Shown: positions 1 to 10,952 of the stretch, piece by piece
How the letters are laid out: every line of letters begins with the position of its first letter
How positions within the stretch are numbered: the stretch's first letter is position 1
DNA from: Plantago major
Taxonomy: Eukaryota; Streptophyta; Magnoliopsida; Lamiales; Plantaginaceae
DNA length: 64,000 nt
Assembly (NCBI GenBank): GCA_026545765.1
Contig: CM048842.1
Location: 21,044,667 to 21,108,666, forward strand
Direction of reading: 5' to 3'
Translations under genes and position numbers: made by a program
The notes under the pieces: generated by a model
What the model was told of the DNA's origin: nothing
Databases searched by the model: none
Seen by the model: the letters and a program-made list of their open reading frames with translations, nothing else

Positions 1-210
1 GAATACTTCAAGCTTTCAGATATCAGAATAGAGCATGCCTGGAAGTGGGGAAAGTATCTGTGGGTCAAACATTTTGTCAAGAAGAATCCTACCAAAACCT
101 ACAAAGAGGTCTGTGGATTTGCCAGAGACACTGAGATGCTCGTCAGAACACTTCTCTATGATTATTCTGATGACATCAAAAGGTTTGGAGATAGGAAATT
201 TGCAGACTGA
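1..210 (+). CDS. C-terminal end of extra (post-pol) ORF of a Sirevirus-like copia element
   Basis: Frame 1 is open from the first base to a TGA at 208-210 (69 codons). The peptide is rich in Lys, Arg, Trp and aromatic residues (for example HAWKWGKYLWVKHF near residues 12-25) and shows no domain that I recognise. It lies about 390 bases upstream of a copia LTR and its polypurine tract. That is where elements of this family here carry an additional ORF after pol (compare the minus-strand ORF at 28862-30197). The two cannot be aligned because that copy has lost this end. I infer that it is the end of the element's extra ORF; function unknown. The start lies outside the window. Confidence 0.45.
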   Translation, partial: EYFKLSDIRIEHAWKWGKYLWVKHFVKKNPTKTYKEVCGFARDTEMLVRTLLYDYSDDIKRFGDRKFAD

Positions 211-598
211 TCCATAGAACTACTGTTGAAGACTTGAAGAGTTGAAGACTTGAAGACTCTATTAGGATGATTACTTGAAGCTTGGCTACTCCTATTGTCC
301 TAATTTACTATTTTTTTTTTGTTGTATTTTTGCTGACTTAGCTAAACTTGTTTTATGTATTGAAGTTATCTGTAATCTTTCTTTGTAACTTATCTGAAGA
401 ACTTACTCTCAGATAGTATTCTATAAAAGATAACTTGTCAGCAAAGATCACACCTTGTGATTTGGTTGATGTTTACTTTCTGCACTTAATTGAATGAATT
501 GAAAAATCTTAAGAAATGATTAAGTGTTGGATTGTTCACTCATCCAGATTTGTAATAGGTCAGATAGTCATCGTTGACTGATCAAAAAGGGGTAAATT
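211..598 (+). other. 3' untranslated end of copia element, with polypurine tract at 584-592
   Basis: This non-coding stretch between the extra ORF and the 3' LTR holds AAAAAGGGG at 584-592, just before the LTR start TGTTAGG. The same sequence appears inverted at 63853-64000, including the GATCAGTCAACGATGACTATC block, so it is the family's conserved 3' end. The polypurine tract primes plus-strand DNA synthesis in LTR retrotransposons. It identifies the LTR at 599 as a 3' LTR of an element extending left of the window. Confidence 0.75.
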
Positions 599-2264
599 TG
601 TTAGGAAATTTGTTAGATATTTTGTTAGAAATATCTGTTTAGATTTTGATCAGCAACATGATGACTTATCTTAGTCTCAAAAAGGTGATTAGTACTCTTG
701 GTTCACTTGAACATTGTAAAAGAGGAAACCCACTAAGTATGATAGTCTAGCTAATCTTGTATAGGATGATAGGTCTCAAAATGTAATTTTTATTTTATGA
801 AGAGAAGACCAAGAAGAAGACATCCAAGCAGAACAAGTTCAACGACATTGAAGATTTGAAGACTGCACAAGATTATCAAAGCAGTTTACAGATACCTTGG
901 CCAGATATCTTGAAGACACGAATAGTTTTAAACAAACTGTGTCACAAGAGATATCTGAGAAATAAAAGGTCTATCTGAAAACAAGGAAAGTGTCCACAGA
1001 TATCTATTCTCAGATACCTTGAGCTTTAACCACATTTCTGAAAAAGAAATATATATATTGCAAACAAAGTTGTTTCAATAAAAGTGGTATCTGAAGTTAA
1101 AGATAAGAACGTGCAAAGAATCAGAGAAATCTGATCAAGGTTGTCTCTGATACAAAGCATAGTTCCGTTGGCACTACAGGACAAAAGTATAGTACAATGC
1201 ATTAAATGCATGGACAGAGATGTCTGAATGTATAGCGGTAGCTTCTGAAGAAGAAGACAAACCTGCTACAGTACTATACACAGATCTCAATAGTTTGAAT
1301 TTGATTTAAGCCTAACGGATACTATTCAAACGACACTCAAATTCATCTATAAATATCAACATTTAGACTGCTTGAGAAGACACACTACACAACCTAGAAG
1401 AACTTACACTGAACACATATCTTAATCTCTCAAGCAAACTACTTACTCTCAAAGCTTTCTGTTGCGACCAAAGCTCCTGATCTTAAGTAGTACTAAAGTT
1501 CTAAGTGTCCTGATCCTAACCAAGCACAGCTATCTGTGAAAGAGTTGAATTGAAAGATCAAGTATCTGAGATTCATTCTCTAGAACATTTATCTAAGACT
1601 TGGGTCAGTAAAAAGAACAAGATACCATACATTGAAAAGTGTATTAAGTATACTTGATTCACAGAGCTATCTGATTAACTGAAAAGTTATTAAAGAAGCT
1701 CATCTGACAACTCAAACCAAAACCAACACCATCACTGGCGTGGAGTACAGGAAGTACTTAGTTTGAGAAACTAAGGAATAACTCCAAGGTTATTGATCAC
1801 ATGAAGTACTTAGCTTGGGAAGCTAGGGAATAGCTCAAAAAGGTTTCTGAGTACAGGAAGTACTTGGATGTGAAAGCCAGGGAACAACTCAGGGGGAACA
1901 TTTGGTTGGGAACCATTTGTTTAAGGAATCTTAGAATAGGATTTTTGTAAGGTGACCTCAATTATCTATTCTAGTGAATTCTAGGTCTTTGGAAGACCGA
2001 AGTGGATTAGTTGGAGGATTACGCCACCTCCAGATACCACTATACTTGCTATGTTATTTACTTTTCTGTACTTACATTTCAGCAACACACACACACACTT
2101 TAACTGTTTCTGCACTTATCTATCTTAAGTCTTCCGCGCTCTGAATCTAAGTATCAGATATCTACACAGATATCTGAAAAATAGTTTTTAGCGACAAAAG
2201 TTTTAAAAGACTATTCACCCCCCCCCCCCTCTAGTCTTTTACTTTGCCGTTATCTGGACCAACA
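599..2264 (+). repeat. Sirevirus-like copia LTR, copy 1 (3' LTR, complete)
   Basis: The LTR starts TGTTAGGAAATTTG and ends GTTATCTGGACCAACA, about 1.67 kb. It is the 3' LTR of the element whose end occupies 1-598. Four more copies are in the window: 3993-5379 (+, truncated), 35674-37381 (-), 56257-57554 (+, truncated) and 62245-63852 (-). It holds a TATA box, many CAGATATCTG-like palindromes, a CA run near 2085-2097, and a C homopolymer at about 2217-2229, close to the 3' end. The flanking bases 2265-2269 (GAATC) would be one target-site duplicate; its partner is outside the window. Confidence 0.9.
1348..1356 (+). promoter_or_regulatory. TATA box of copia LTR promoter
   Basis: CTATAAATA lies mid-LTR and is kept at the matching place in copy 2 (about 4410-4418, +), copy 3 (about 36631-36640, -) and copy 5 (about 63128-63137, -). 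In copy 4 it is changed to CTACAAATA (about 56824), which suggests a decayed promoter there. The position fits the U3/R border, where element transcription starts. Confidence 0.6.
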
Positions 2265-3111
2265 GAATCTTCTCTCTAGAATGAGAAAATGATGTTGGTG
2301 AAACCCCTATTTATAGAGGGTTAAATCAGGAAGCCCAACCGTCACCATTTTTCGGGATTAAATCTCAATCGTAGATCGAAATTCATCCAACGGCATAGTA
2401 CAACAATACCAAGTGAAATGACACATTGGTACAAAATATTTACCTTACGATGACAAAAACATACAACCAACTTCACGATGCTCGGGAAGAGGATATTACT
2501 ACACCCTCAGGGGGTCAATCTATCTTATACCTTGGATCCGTGTCCTCTTTACAAGGAAGGATGATTTACCTCACCATCACACGGACCCTCGTCCGTTCGG
2601 ATGTCCCTCTTCGGATCATCCCGACAAGGTTGATAAAAACCCTCCCCTTTTTACAAGGAAGGATGATTTACCTCACCATCACACGGACCCTCGTCCGTTC
2701 AGATGTCCCTCTTCGGACCATCCCGACAGGGTTGATAAACACCCTCCCCTTTTTACAAGGACGGTTGATCCAACTCATCATCACATGGACTCTTGTCCGT
2801 TCGGATCATCCCTTCACCCACAAAGAGGTACAACTCTGACGTTCTATGTCCACTTGATCTTGCTTACAAATACCCCTTCTTTCTTTAATTTTGTTGCACT
2901 TCGAGCCTCCTTCCTCGGACTGCAGCAAAAGAAAGAAAAACGGGGGGGGGGGGGGGGGGGGTTTAGGATTAAGGACGATAAGAAGCACGAGTTACACCCT
3001 TTTTTCTACTTACGAGGGACGGATTGGACCAAGAAACAAACTGTCTCCTCCACTTTCAACTATAGTTCCACAACTATCTTCTACTAAGATACTTGGAAAC
3101 TAGGGGGACTA
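2265..3111 (+). mobile_element. 3' internal end of a Tat-type gypsy element (non-coding), host of copia copy 1
   Basis: The last 60 bases (CTTCTACTAAGATACTTGGAAACTAGGGGGA, read in two pieces at about 3077-3108) match the inverted sequence at 12036-12075 next to another Tat LTR, polypurine tract included. So this is the 3' internal end of a + strand Tat element whose 3' LTR follows at 3112. It contains a 102-bp tandem repeat and a G homopolymer of about 20 bases at 2942-2961. I see no convincing coding region; the small open frames follow the tandem repeat and the homopolymer. Confidence 0.7.
2549..2825 (+). repeat. 102-bp tandem repeat, about 2.7 copies
   Basis: Units begin with TTACAAGG at 2549, 2651 and 2753, exactly 102 bases apart, and contain CTCACCATCACACGGACCC and TTCGGAT...ATCCCGACA. 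The first two units are nearly identical and the third is more diverged. The period is a multiple of three, so an open frame runs through it (2426-2839). The encoded 34-residue repeat has no recognisable motif and I treat it as incidental. Confidence 0.85.
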
Positions 3112-3992
3112 TGTTAATACGAAAATATGTCCAATCCGTCATAGGCGCCTTTGGAATGAATCCTAAGGCGTCCCAAGTTGTCTGAGGATCCGAAACACTA
3201 CGATACGACCCTAAAGTCCGACCCTAGGCCCCTCAGGTCCGACCCATCCTGGAGGAGAAGGACAGAGAGAGCTTGAATGGTAGTAGCTCTGCCCCTCCAG
3301 TGGTCCGTAACCCTGGGGTACGACCCGGACGACCATCCGGATCCAACATGACATTCTCACAAGCAACCAAGTAAATTGGCACTAGAGAGTAAGGAGGTCC
3401 AAGCCATAAGGTCCGAATCAGAGGAGTCGGATAAACTTATGGAAGTTCCCCATAGACAACCCAATACAGTCCGGACCAAACGTCCTGATCAACCTCTTCG
3501 GACCTTGACCCACAACAGACTATCAAAGCCTCTAATACTCTCACATTAATGACTAAACTACCCCTAAAAGCCCAAAGTGGAATGGAGCAAGTGTCATTAA
3601 TGGGCCATGGGCCTATTGAAGCCTTGGTGGCTCAATCTAGGCCTTACACTTGGCATGATCTAGTGGAACCCTCCCAATTGGGGAGAAATCTATATATAGG
3701 GCACACACTCCCATGATAATGGTAAGCAATAATCACTTCCGAACCTTGACTATCACACAGAGTAGATCTTTAGTCTCTCTTGAGTAAAGTCTCAAACCAG
3801 TTTGACACTTAGCAAACCGGGTCCTATCCCCCCCCCCCCAAGTCACTTGTGCAGGTTCTTACCAAGCTCCGGATCTTAGGATCTAGCGCGTTGGCTCTTA
3901 CTCAGTACGGAGCTTCTGACTTAAGGATATCTTGGCCATTACCAGTGGGATAGAATAATCTCTAAGTGGTTGGGGAACTTTTACCCTCAACA
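3112..3992 (+). repeat. Tat-type gypsy LTR (+), 881 bp
   Basis: The LTR starts TGTTAATACG after the polypurine tract AACTAGGGGGA and ends TTACCCTCAACA. It shares TATGTCCAATCCGT and GGCGCC blocks with the inverted LTRs at 10953-12033 and 26466-27242 and with the diverged copy at 51164-51873. It carries a C homopolymer at about 3828-3839. It directly interrupts a copia LTR that resumes at 3993, so it seems to be nested in it; bases 3993-3997 (CTAAG) would be the target duplicate. Confidence 0.85.
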
Positions 3993-5379
3993 CTAAGATC
4001 ATCAGATACCTATGTCCAGATATCTTGAAGAAACAAGTGTTTTCCTATAAACAAGTATTGCAAAAGATATCTGAGTACACAAGGTTTCTAAACGAGGAAA
4101 AGTGCCCACAGATATCCACAATCAGATACCTTGGATAAAACTATGTTTCTGAGAAACAATGTTTCAACAGGTATTTGGAGATGAGAAGGTCTCTGGAAAG
4201 GGACATGCAATGCTTCAGAAAGCGTGCATAGTTCCGTTGGCACTACAGGACAAAAATAGTACAATGTAATAAATGTGCAGACAAAGACATCTGAACAAAA
4301 GAGGAAATCTCTGAAAAGAGACAACGTCTTCTGCAGTACTATTTTCAGATATCAATAGTTTGAATTTCATTAAGCCTAACGGATACTATTCAAACGGCAT
4401 GATTTTCAACTATAAATATCATCACTTAGAATGCTTGAAAGACATACACTGAACACACTGAACTCACTGAAAATACCAAGCTTCTCTGATAATACAACTA
4501 GTGGTATCTTTCTCTCAAGCATACAAGCATTCAATCTACTTATTCACTAGCTTACTGTTGCGACCAAGCTCTTGAATTCTAAGTAGCACGAAAGTTCTAA
4601 GTGTCCTGATCCTTAACAAGCATTGCTATCTGTGAAAGAGTTGAATCAAAAGATCAAGTATCTGAGATTCGTTCTCTACAACATTTATCATAGACTTGGG
4701 TCAGTAAATAACATATCACCACACATTGTGAAGTGTGTTAAGTGATTCTCTTTCTATAGAGTATTCTTACAGAACTGAGAATGTTATTAAGACTACTCAC
4801 CTGACAAACTACCTTAACCAACACCTTAAACGGTGTGGAGTACAGGAAGTACATAGTTTGGGAAACTAAGGAATAACTCCAAGGTTACTGAGCATAGGAA
4901 GTACTTAGTTTAGGAAACTAAGGAATAGCTCAAAGGTTTCTGAGTATAGGAAGTACTTGGCTGAGAAAGCTGGGGAAGAACTCAGGGGGAACACTTAGTT
5001 GGGAACCTAGTGTATTTAGGAATCGAGAGAAGATTTTTGTAAGGTTAACTCAATTATTTGTCTTAGTGGATTCTAGGTCTGAGAAAGGCCGAAGTGGATT
5101 AGTTGAAGAATTACGCCACCTTCAGATACCACTATAAAGACTTGTGTTATTGACTTTCTGCAATTTATTAATTGCTTTATTTACTTTGATAAGTATTTAC
5201 ACATATCTTGCTGAGCACGTGGACTTATCACAAAAAGTCTTCCGCTATCTGAAAATAAGTATCAGATATCTTCACAGAGATCTGAGAAATTGTGTTTATC
5301 GACAAAAGTTTGAAAAAGACTATTCACCCCACCCCCCCCCCCCCTCTAGTCTTTTACTTTGCCGTTATCTGGACCAACA
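3993..5379 (+). repeat. Sirevirus-like copia LTR, copy 2 (5'-truncated)
   Basis: It matches copy 1 from about base 890 of that copy to its end (GTTATCTGGACCAACA at 5364-5379), so the first quarter of the LTR is missing. The missing part would lie beyond the nested gypsy element. It has TATA at about 4410 and a C homopolymer at about 5330-5344. It abuts intron sequence of the monooxygenase copy A at 5380. Confidence 0.85.
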
Positions 5380-7254
5380 CTTGAGCAGTCTAAGCTCGCT
5401 GCCTTACATTTTGTTTAAAGTTGATCTCTTTTCTGTATACGCTCATCTAACTGTAAAGAAAAACCTACGGCAACATCATCTTTATTCTTGACATATTAAA
5501 TATTTTTGAATTCTGAAGGAATGAACACTAGGATTCAGGATGCCCATAATCTAGCCTGAAGCTGGCTTCCGTAATCAGAGGAATTACATCACCATCAATT
5601 ATATCCACCTACGAAACGGAGCGTAGGTAGGTATTTTTTTTCTCTCTTGTATTACAAAGACAGCTCACTTGATTACTATTATATTCGATAAGCGAAATGT
5701 CGATGGTGAATTCTTGATCTTTGTCGATTGACACGTTTAATACCGCATTGAGCGTCCAAAACTTTAGAGCAAAGAATGGCGATTGCTTGATCTTGGTCTT
5801 GATCCCACCATTGCTAATTCAGGTAGCTTCCATGGACTTACAGTCTGTATGGATCTTTTCTTGCATGTCTTTTGTAATGGTCTCCAATTTCTTCTTTAAT
5901 ATCTTGGCAGTGCATCGAGCTATCGATTCTTTTGGATCCTTCTTACCATCTCAACTGCAGAGTTCAATCTTAGATGGAATTTTTAGCATAGGCCGTATGC
6001 AGCTTTCTGACTCACTTCTGAATGAAAACAATCCTTTGGGGTCTTCACGACTTTCAAAATTGAGAAAGATATTTGAAGAAGGAAAAAGCCTTCAGCTGCA
6101 ATTCCCAGCAGAGGACCTAGGATTTAGGTATTGTAGAGCAGTCATTAAAGATTATCCCCATGTTAAAACACTTAGGTCTAAATGGAGATTCTTGATCTTA
6201 TTCATGCCGAACTTTGGCTTTGAATTTAAATCATGTGTAATTTAAGCAATGTGGTGTAAGACCTCCAATTATAATTGGTTTCCTTATGCCTTCTCTGAGC
6301 TGTTAGCCATCGTGCTAGGTACTCTAAAGGAGTTGTAGTAACTGATGGTGATAGTGCCTCGAATGGCACAGAAGTACCTACTGGGCGTAGGAGAGACTAT
6401 ATTCCTTCAGCAGATCCTGGAGCGAAACTACCACATATGAACATTCAATTTTTATCTGAACACTCGAGTAAGGTGCGCACTTTGACCCTCATCCCTTTCG
6501 ATACATGTGTGATCCTAAACAAGTTACTTTCCCATACATTGTCTTTTGTGACTGCCTGTCCTTGGCTGCAATCTCTTTGCATGCCGGACCAGGGCCTTCT
6601 GTTACATGTTGAGGAATGTAAGAAGCCAAAGTATTATATGAATAATATGCAAGGGCAAAAGTACTAATGTTGTATTGAAAGGGTGAATACTACATTGATT
6701 GGATGATGCCGTAATTGCACTTGCTAGATTTATTTAGTCACATATTGGGTCAATTTGTATATACATCAGGGCATCCACGTGGAGATGACCCTTTTATCTA
6801 CTATATTATGTTTTTTTTTTTAATTATATTTTCTACACAGGATTCCTTTTCAACCTTGGACCTCGTATCTATGTATCATGTCGAGTTTCTTCTCATCATA
6901 GCACCCATCAAAGACTCATATCATCTAGCTCAGGCAGCATTCGATGTTGCTGAGGAACTAAAAGTCTCCCTTAAAGTGTGCGTGATGTGGCAAGAAGGAG
7001 CTACTGGTGTAACTGAGAGAAGCAAAGCACCACTTCTGCCATGGAAGAACTTCATAGATGTGGTCCAAGTCAAAACTTCTCACAAATCCCCTTCATGGTG
7101 GGATCTATGTCGAATGACAGATAAAGGGGCCATTTTGGTGAGGCCCGATGAACACATTGCTTGGTGTTTAAAGTCTCCAATTGAAACTCATCCTTCTATA
7201 GAGCTCAAAAGAATTTTCTCTGTGGTGCTTGGCCTGGAATCAAGTTGCTTGTAG
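5380..7254 (+). pseudogene. FAD-dependent monooxygenase (UbiH/PHBH-like), copy A, 3' exons only
   Basis: This is the C-terminal half of a plant FAD/NAD(P)-binding oxidoreductase of the aromatic-ring-hydroxylase family (Arabidopsis EMB2421-like, from memory). Exons: 5521-5626 (MNTRIQDAHNLA, the FAD-binding motif that normally reads MNTGIQDAHN), about 5725-5822 (FNTALSVQNFRA), 5911-6127 (GSFLPSQLQ...QFPAEDLGF), 6319-6472 (TGRRRDYIPSADPGAKLPH) and 6841-7254 (thioredoxin-like C-terminal domain, LLIIAPIKDSYHLAQAAFD, ending TAG). Introns have GT-AG borders. Defects are a lost base after the Ala codon at about 5554 (TGG becomes TGA in frame), Gly to Arg in the motif, and a second frameshift in the exon at 5725-5822. 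Bases 5380-5422 resemble intron 3 of copy B (27665-27705). The catalytic N-terminal half is absent. Not functional. Confidence 0.85.
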
Positions 7255-7446
7255 TGCAATAAGCAGGTTCACACTTCCTGTAGCACTCAATACTCGCAAG
7301 TTTCTTTATTCTTTTTTAGTTTTTGAATGTGGAACCCTACCGGTGTTCTTGCAGGTGAATAATGTGAATCACCGGCATCACTATTATTTGTTGCCTGTTG
7401 TTTTCGATACAGAAAAAAAAACATCTTGGTTTCAGTCTGTTGTGCA
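7255..7446 (+). other. 3' flank of monooxygenase copy A
   Basis: About 190 bases follow the stop codon, T-rich and without a coding signal. They probably hold the former 3' UTR. The region ends where the CACTA-like repeats start. Confidence 0.4.
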
Positions 7447-8725
7447 TAATACAGCAGAAAATTCCGTTTCGCCCCTAGGCGACAGATCGGTGTTATTTGG
7501 CGACAGATAGGGCATTTTGCTCTATCCGTCGACGTATCTGTCGCCATTTAGCGACGGATATTTATCCGTCGCTAAATGGCGACGGATAATTCTATCCGTC
7601 GTTAAGTAACGACAGATAGAGTAATGACGGTAGAATTATCCGTCGTTACTTAACGACGAATAGTTATCCGTCGTTTGACTTTAAAAAAAAAAAGGAAAAA
7701 CAGAAATTCTATGACGGATATTTATCCGTTGCTAAATGGCGACGGATAATTCTATCCGTCGTTAAGTAACGACGGATAGAATTATCCATCGTTACTTAAC
7801 GACGGATAGTTATCCGTCGACGGATAGTTATCCGTCGTTTGATATTTAAAAAAAAAAAAAAAGAAATGCTATCCGTTAAAAAAGAATTTTTAAAAAAAAA
7901 GGTAGCGACAGATAACCTATCCGTCGCTACCTAGCGATGGATAGCTATCCGTATAGCTACGGATAGCTATCCGTCGCTGATTCGCAGACATAAACGGGAA
8001 CAGCTTCTTCCTTCTCCCCCATTTCTTCTCTGTTTCTTTCTTCTTCTCCCGTCTTCGAAATTTTCGTCTTCCCGGTTCTCCGACCAAACGTCCCCCATTC
8101 CGGCGAATCTTTGGCTCTTTTGAAAGCTCTTTCAACAAGGAACTCGGGTGTCCGTTCAATTTCATCGATCTTCGACTATTTTTCCCGCAATTTGAAGGTA
8201 ATGGTCTAAAACCCTACTTTTGTAAATTTGGGACTTTTGCTAATTTCGATCAATTGTATGTTTCTAAACTCATATACTAGCTAGTATAACTCATATTAAG
8301 TGGTGGGTTAATGAATTGATTGATTTATTGTGAAATTGATTAGTTAGTATAATGTTTGTAAGTATGGTGTGTAGTTTGATGTTTGTAAGTATGAAGTATG
8401 TAATTATATATGGTATGTATGTTATTTATGGTATTTATTTTGATTTAGTTTAATGTTTGTAAGTATGTATTGGATTTGGTTGAGTATTTGGTAATTTATA
8501 ATTTGTATAAAAAAATTGGTAATTGGTAATTCGTATAATTCGATGGGAATATATATAAATTGATATTTCGTAGAAAAAATTGGTAATTCGTAATTTATAA
8601 ATTACAGGCTGCAAATTATTAAAAAAAAAAGTTTAAAATTCTGCTTTTTTTGGCGACGGATAATTTATCCGTCGCTAAAAAGCAGATTTTTTAAAAAAAG
8701 AAAATTCTGCTTAGCAATAACATAT
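7447..8725. mobile_element. Degenerate non-autonomous CACTA-like transposon
   Basis: Dense inverted and direct copies of TATCCGTCGC / GCGACGGATA fill 7480-7980, and one more inverted pair lies at 8652-8679. The same subterminal motif marks the well-preserved CACTA element at 37936-39191. The ends are weak: CATAATACAGCAGAAAATT at about 7447 and AAAATTCTGCTTAGCAATA at about 8701 look like decayed versions of CACTACA...AGAAAATT and its inverse. The core 7980-8640 has a CT-rich leader (8000-8170) ending in GAAG/GTAATGG, which resembles a 5' UTR and splice donor. No transposase is seen. Exact borders are uncertain. Confidence 0.55.
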
Positions 8726-10199
8726 TATGCTCTATATATAAACATAATAGGAGTATATTATAATCACAAATACATTTACATATGCTTTTAAACGGGTTGG
8801 GTTCTACCCTATCCAATCTGAACCCGCTGAATAATAATGGTGTTTGGGTTCGGACCGGTATGAACCCGAACACGTCATGTACCCCACATCAATATCTGAT
8901 CCTAACCCGACCCACCAACCCGATACAAACTCGTCACGTACCCGCATAACAATCAACTCTTTACAGTAACATATATAGTTCTATAGGCTTACTTGGCTTA
9001 GAGAATTAATCAATTTTCAGAATTGAATAGGGAGAGAGTTGTTTTTGGTTGGCCGGGTTCATTTTACTAAACTTGAATCCAATCCGTACATGTTACTAAT
9101 TAACGGGTCGGGCATGGATATATATAGAGGACCCGATAAAATTTTACCAGGTTTCAATCCATCAAATCTTAAACGGGTTCGGATCGGATCGAACCCATCC
9201 CATTTAACAGCTTGCATTTACATAACGTTTCTAATATACGTTTTAATACACATCTACTATAACACCCTATAAAGTATACACCACATTAAAAATGAGTGAG
9301 ACTAAAAAGCATAAAGAGGACACATTGTCATTTATCACATGACATAGGACTTTTAGGTTATTTTAGAAACAAATTTATAATAGCTACGAAATAAAACAAA
9401 TAATATTATACCAGTAAATGCCGTGACTCAAGTAACAACTAACAAAACTAGTTTAGATGGTTGGATTTCAAACGATTAGTGCTCGAATAGACGAATAATA
9501 TTAAAATTTATTCTTGTAATATTTTCTTTTTAATGACAAATTCGTGGTCAGGCCCCATCCCGCCTTCAAGCTTTATGTGATGTATACTTCTACCAGTCTA
9601 CGAGTCAATCTTATGTCTTAGCATCCAAGGCAAATTAATCTTAAGCTTGGCACTTCTTGTTGCCACGTTGAATGAGACATGGCACAAAAGAATACACACG
9701 ATTCTACGTGGTCCAAGTTAACTCATTTAATTTAGTTTGATGTATAACATTATGTAAAGCTCTATTCAAGCAACTTGACTAGATTGGGAATGTTAGTATG
9801 TTTTTCACTAAAAAAAAAAAAACACGCACAATAATTTATTAAAATATATCATAAAACTGTCAAGAAATAATCATGTCGACCTAAAGAATCAAACCCCGAC
9901 TCACAAGGGACGAGGCGTTACAGAGTAACTCATTTTACACATTTGCTTTTGATGGTTTCAGGTCGTCACTGGTTTCCGGATTCCCTTATGAGAGGAAGAA
10001 AGCCAGAAATACCTGAGGACTTAATTAAGACAAGAATTATAAAAATGTTATTCTCGAATTAATAGGATCTAATAGATGAGATCGCGAACAGGCCGACATT
10101 TCTTCTGCACCAAAAAACTTCTTAAAACTCGAAAGAAACTGCAAAACATAGTAATGGCGTCTGTGATTCTATTGCCTGCGTGAAATTCATCATCAATTC
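8726..10199. other. Intergenic stretch without a recognisable gene
   Basis: 8780-9200 is rich in AACCCG/CGGGTT words in both orientations (for example GAACCCG at 8862, CGGGTT at 9053 and 9175), a low-complexity pattern seen in decayed plant repeats. 9290-9950 is AT-rich with short A runs. 9950-10199 is the upstream region of monooxygenase copy B; I see no clear TATA box there. No protein-coding signal was found. Confidence 0.5.
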
Positions 10200-10947
10200 A
10201 TGGGGATTTTGAAGCTCACGAGAAGCCTTCATGGTCTCTACCGCACCAGAACAAGAAAATGCGATTGGTTCAGAAGTCTATCGAGCTACTCCAACCATGA
10301 AGACTCAACCTTGCCAGTCTTAATCGTCGGTTGAGGACCCGTGGGACTCGTTCTTTCTCTTCTCCTTGCTAAACTAGGTATAATCTCTCAAACTCATTCC
10401 CAATTTCCATCAAAGTTTTGATATTTTCTCACATTCCATTATTATGTTTATGTGGCATTTCTAGTATGACATGGTATTGTAGTCGTAGTTAAAATTGAGC
10501 TTTGGTTTTGCCTCTTTATGTCCAATTCTTTGTTTAATGAAATAGTAATTGAGACTATTGAGTGTTGTAAATTTTCTTGTTGCTTAATTTCATGTATACT
10601 GTTGTTTTCCAGGGGTGGAATGTGCAGTTTTGGAGAAAAGCAGGGCGTTCTCGACACACCCGCAAGCTCATTTCATTAACAATCGGTCTATGGAGGTTTG
10701 TTGTCTCTCCCTCCTTTGGCTGATTTGATTTATTTTTATTCGCATTGTATTGGAAGATACATACTGTTCTTTGAGTAGCCTTTTGTTTTGAGTAGATTAT
10801 TTGTTTCAGATATTCCGGAAGTTAGATGGCCTAGCAGATGAGATTTTGAGGCATCAACCTCCTATAGATTTATGGAGGAAGTTCATTTACTGCACTTCAC
10901 TCACTAGTCCAATTCTTGGTTCGGTTGATCATATGCAACCTCAAGGT

Positions 10948-10952
10948 AATAG
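10948..10952. repeat. Left target-site duplicate AATAG of the Tat element
   Basis: AATAG directly precedes the LTR terminus TGTTGAG at 10953 and is repeated directly after the other LTR end at 27243-27247. The copy lies inside the splice donor context GTAATAG of intron 3 (donor GT at 10946-10947). Confidence 0.9.

Noticed and set aside
2426..2839. 137-codon + frame with an internal 34-residue repeat
   Set aside because: It is created by the 102-bp tandem repeat; no known motif, and it lies in the non-coding 3' end of a retroelement.
5144..5491. 115-codon + frame across a copia LTR end and intron
   Set aside because: It spans the LTR border and the C homopolymer; equivalent frames are not conserved in other LTR copies.
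7480..7980. Regular repeats that could be mistaken for a CRISPR array
   Set aside because: The TATCCGTCGC units are short, in both orientations and unevenly spaced; they are subterminal repeats of a CACTA transposon in a plant genome.
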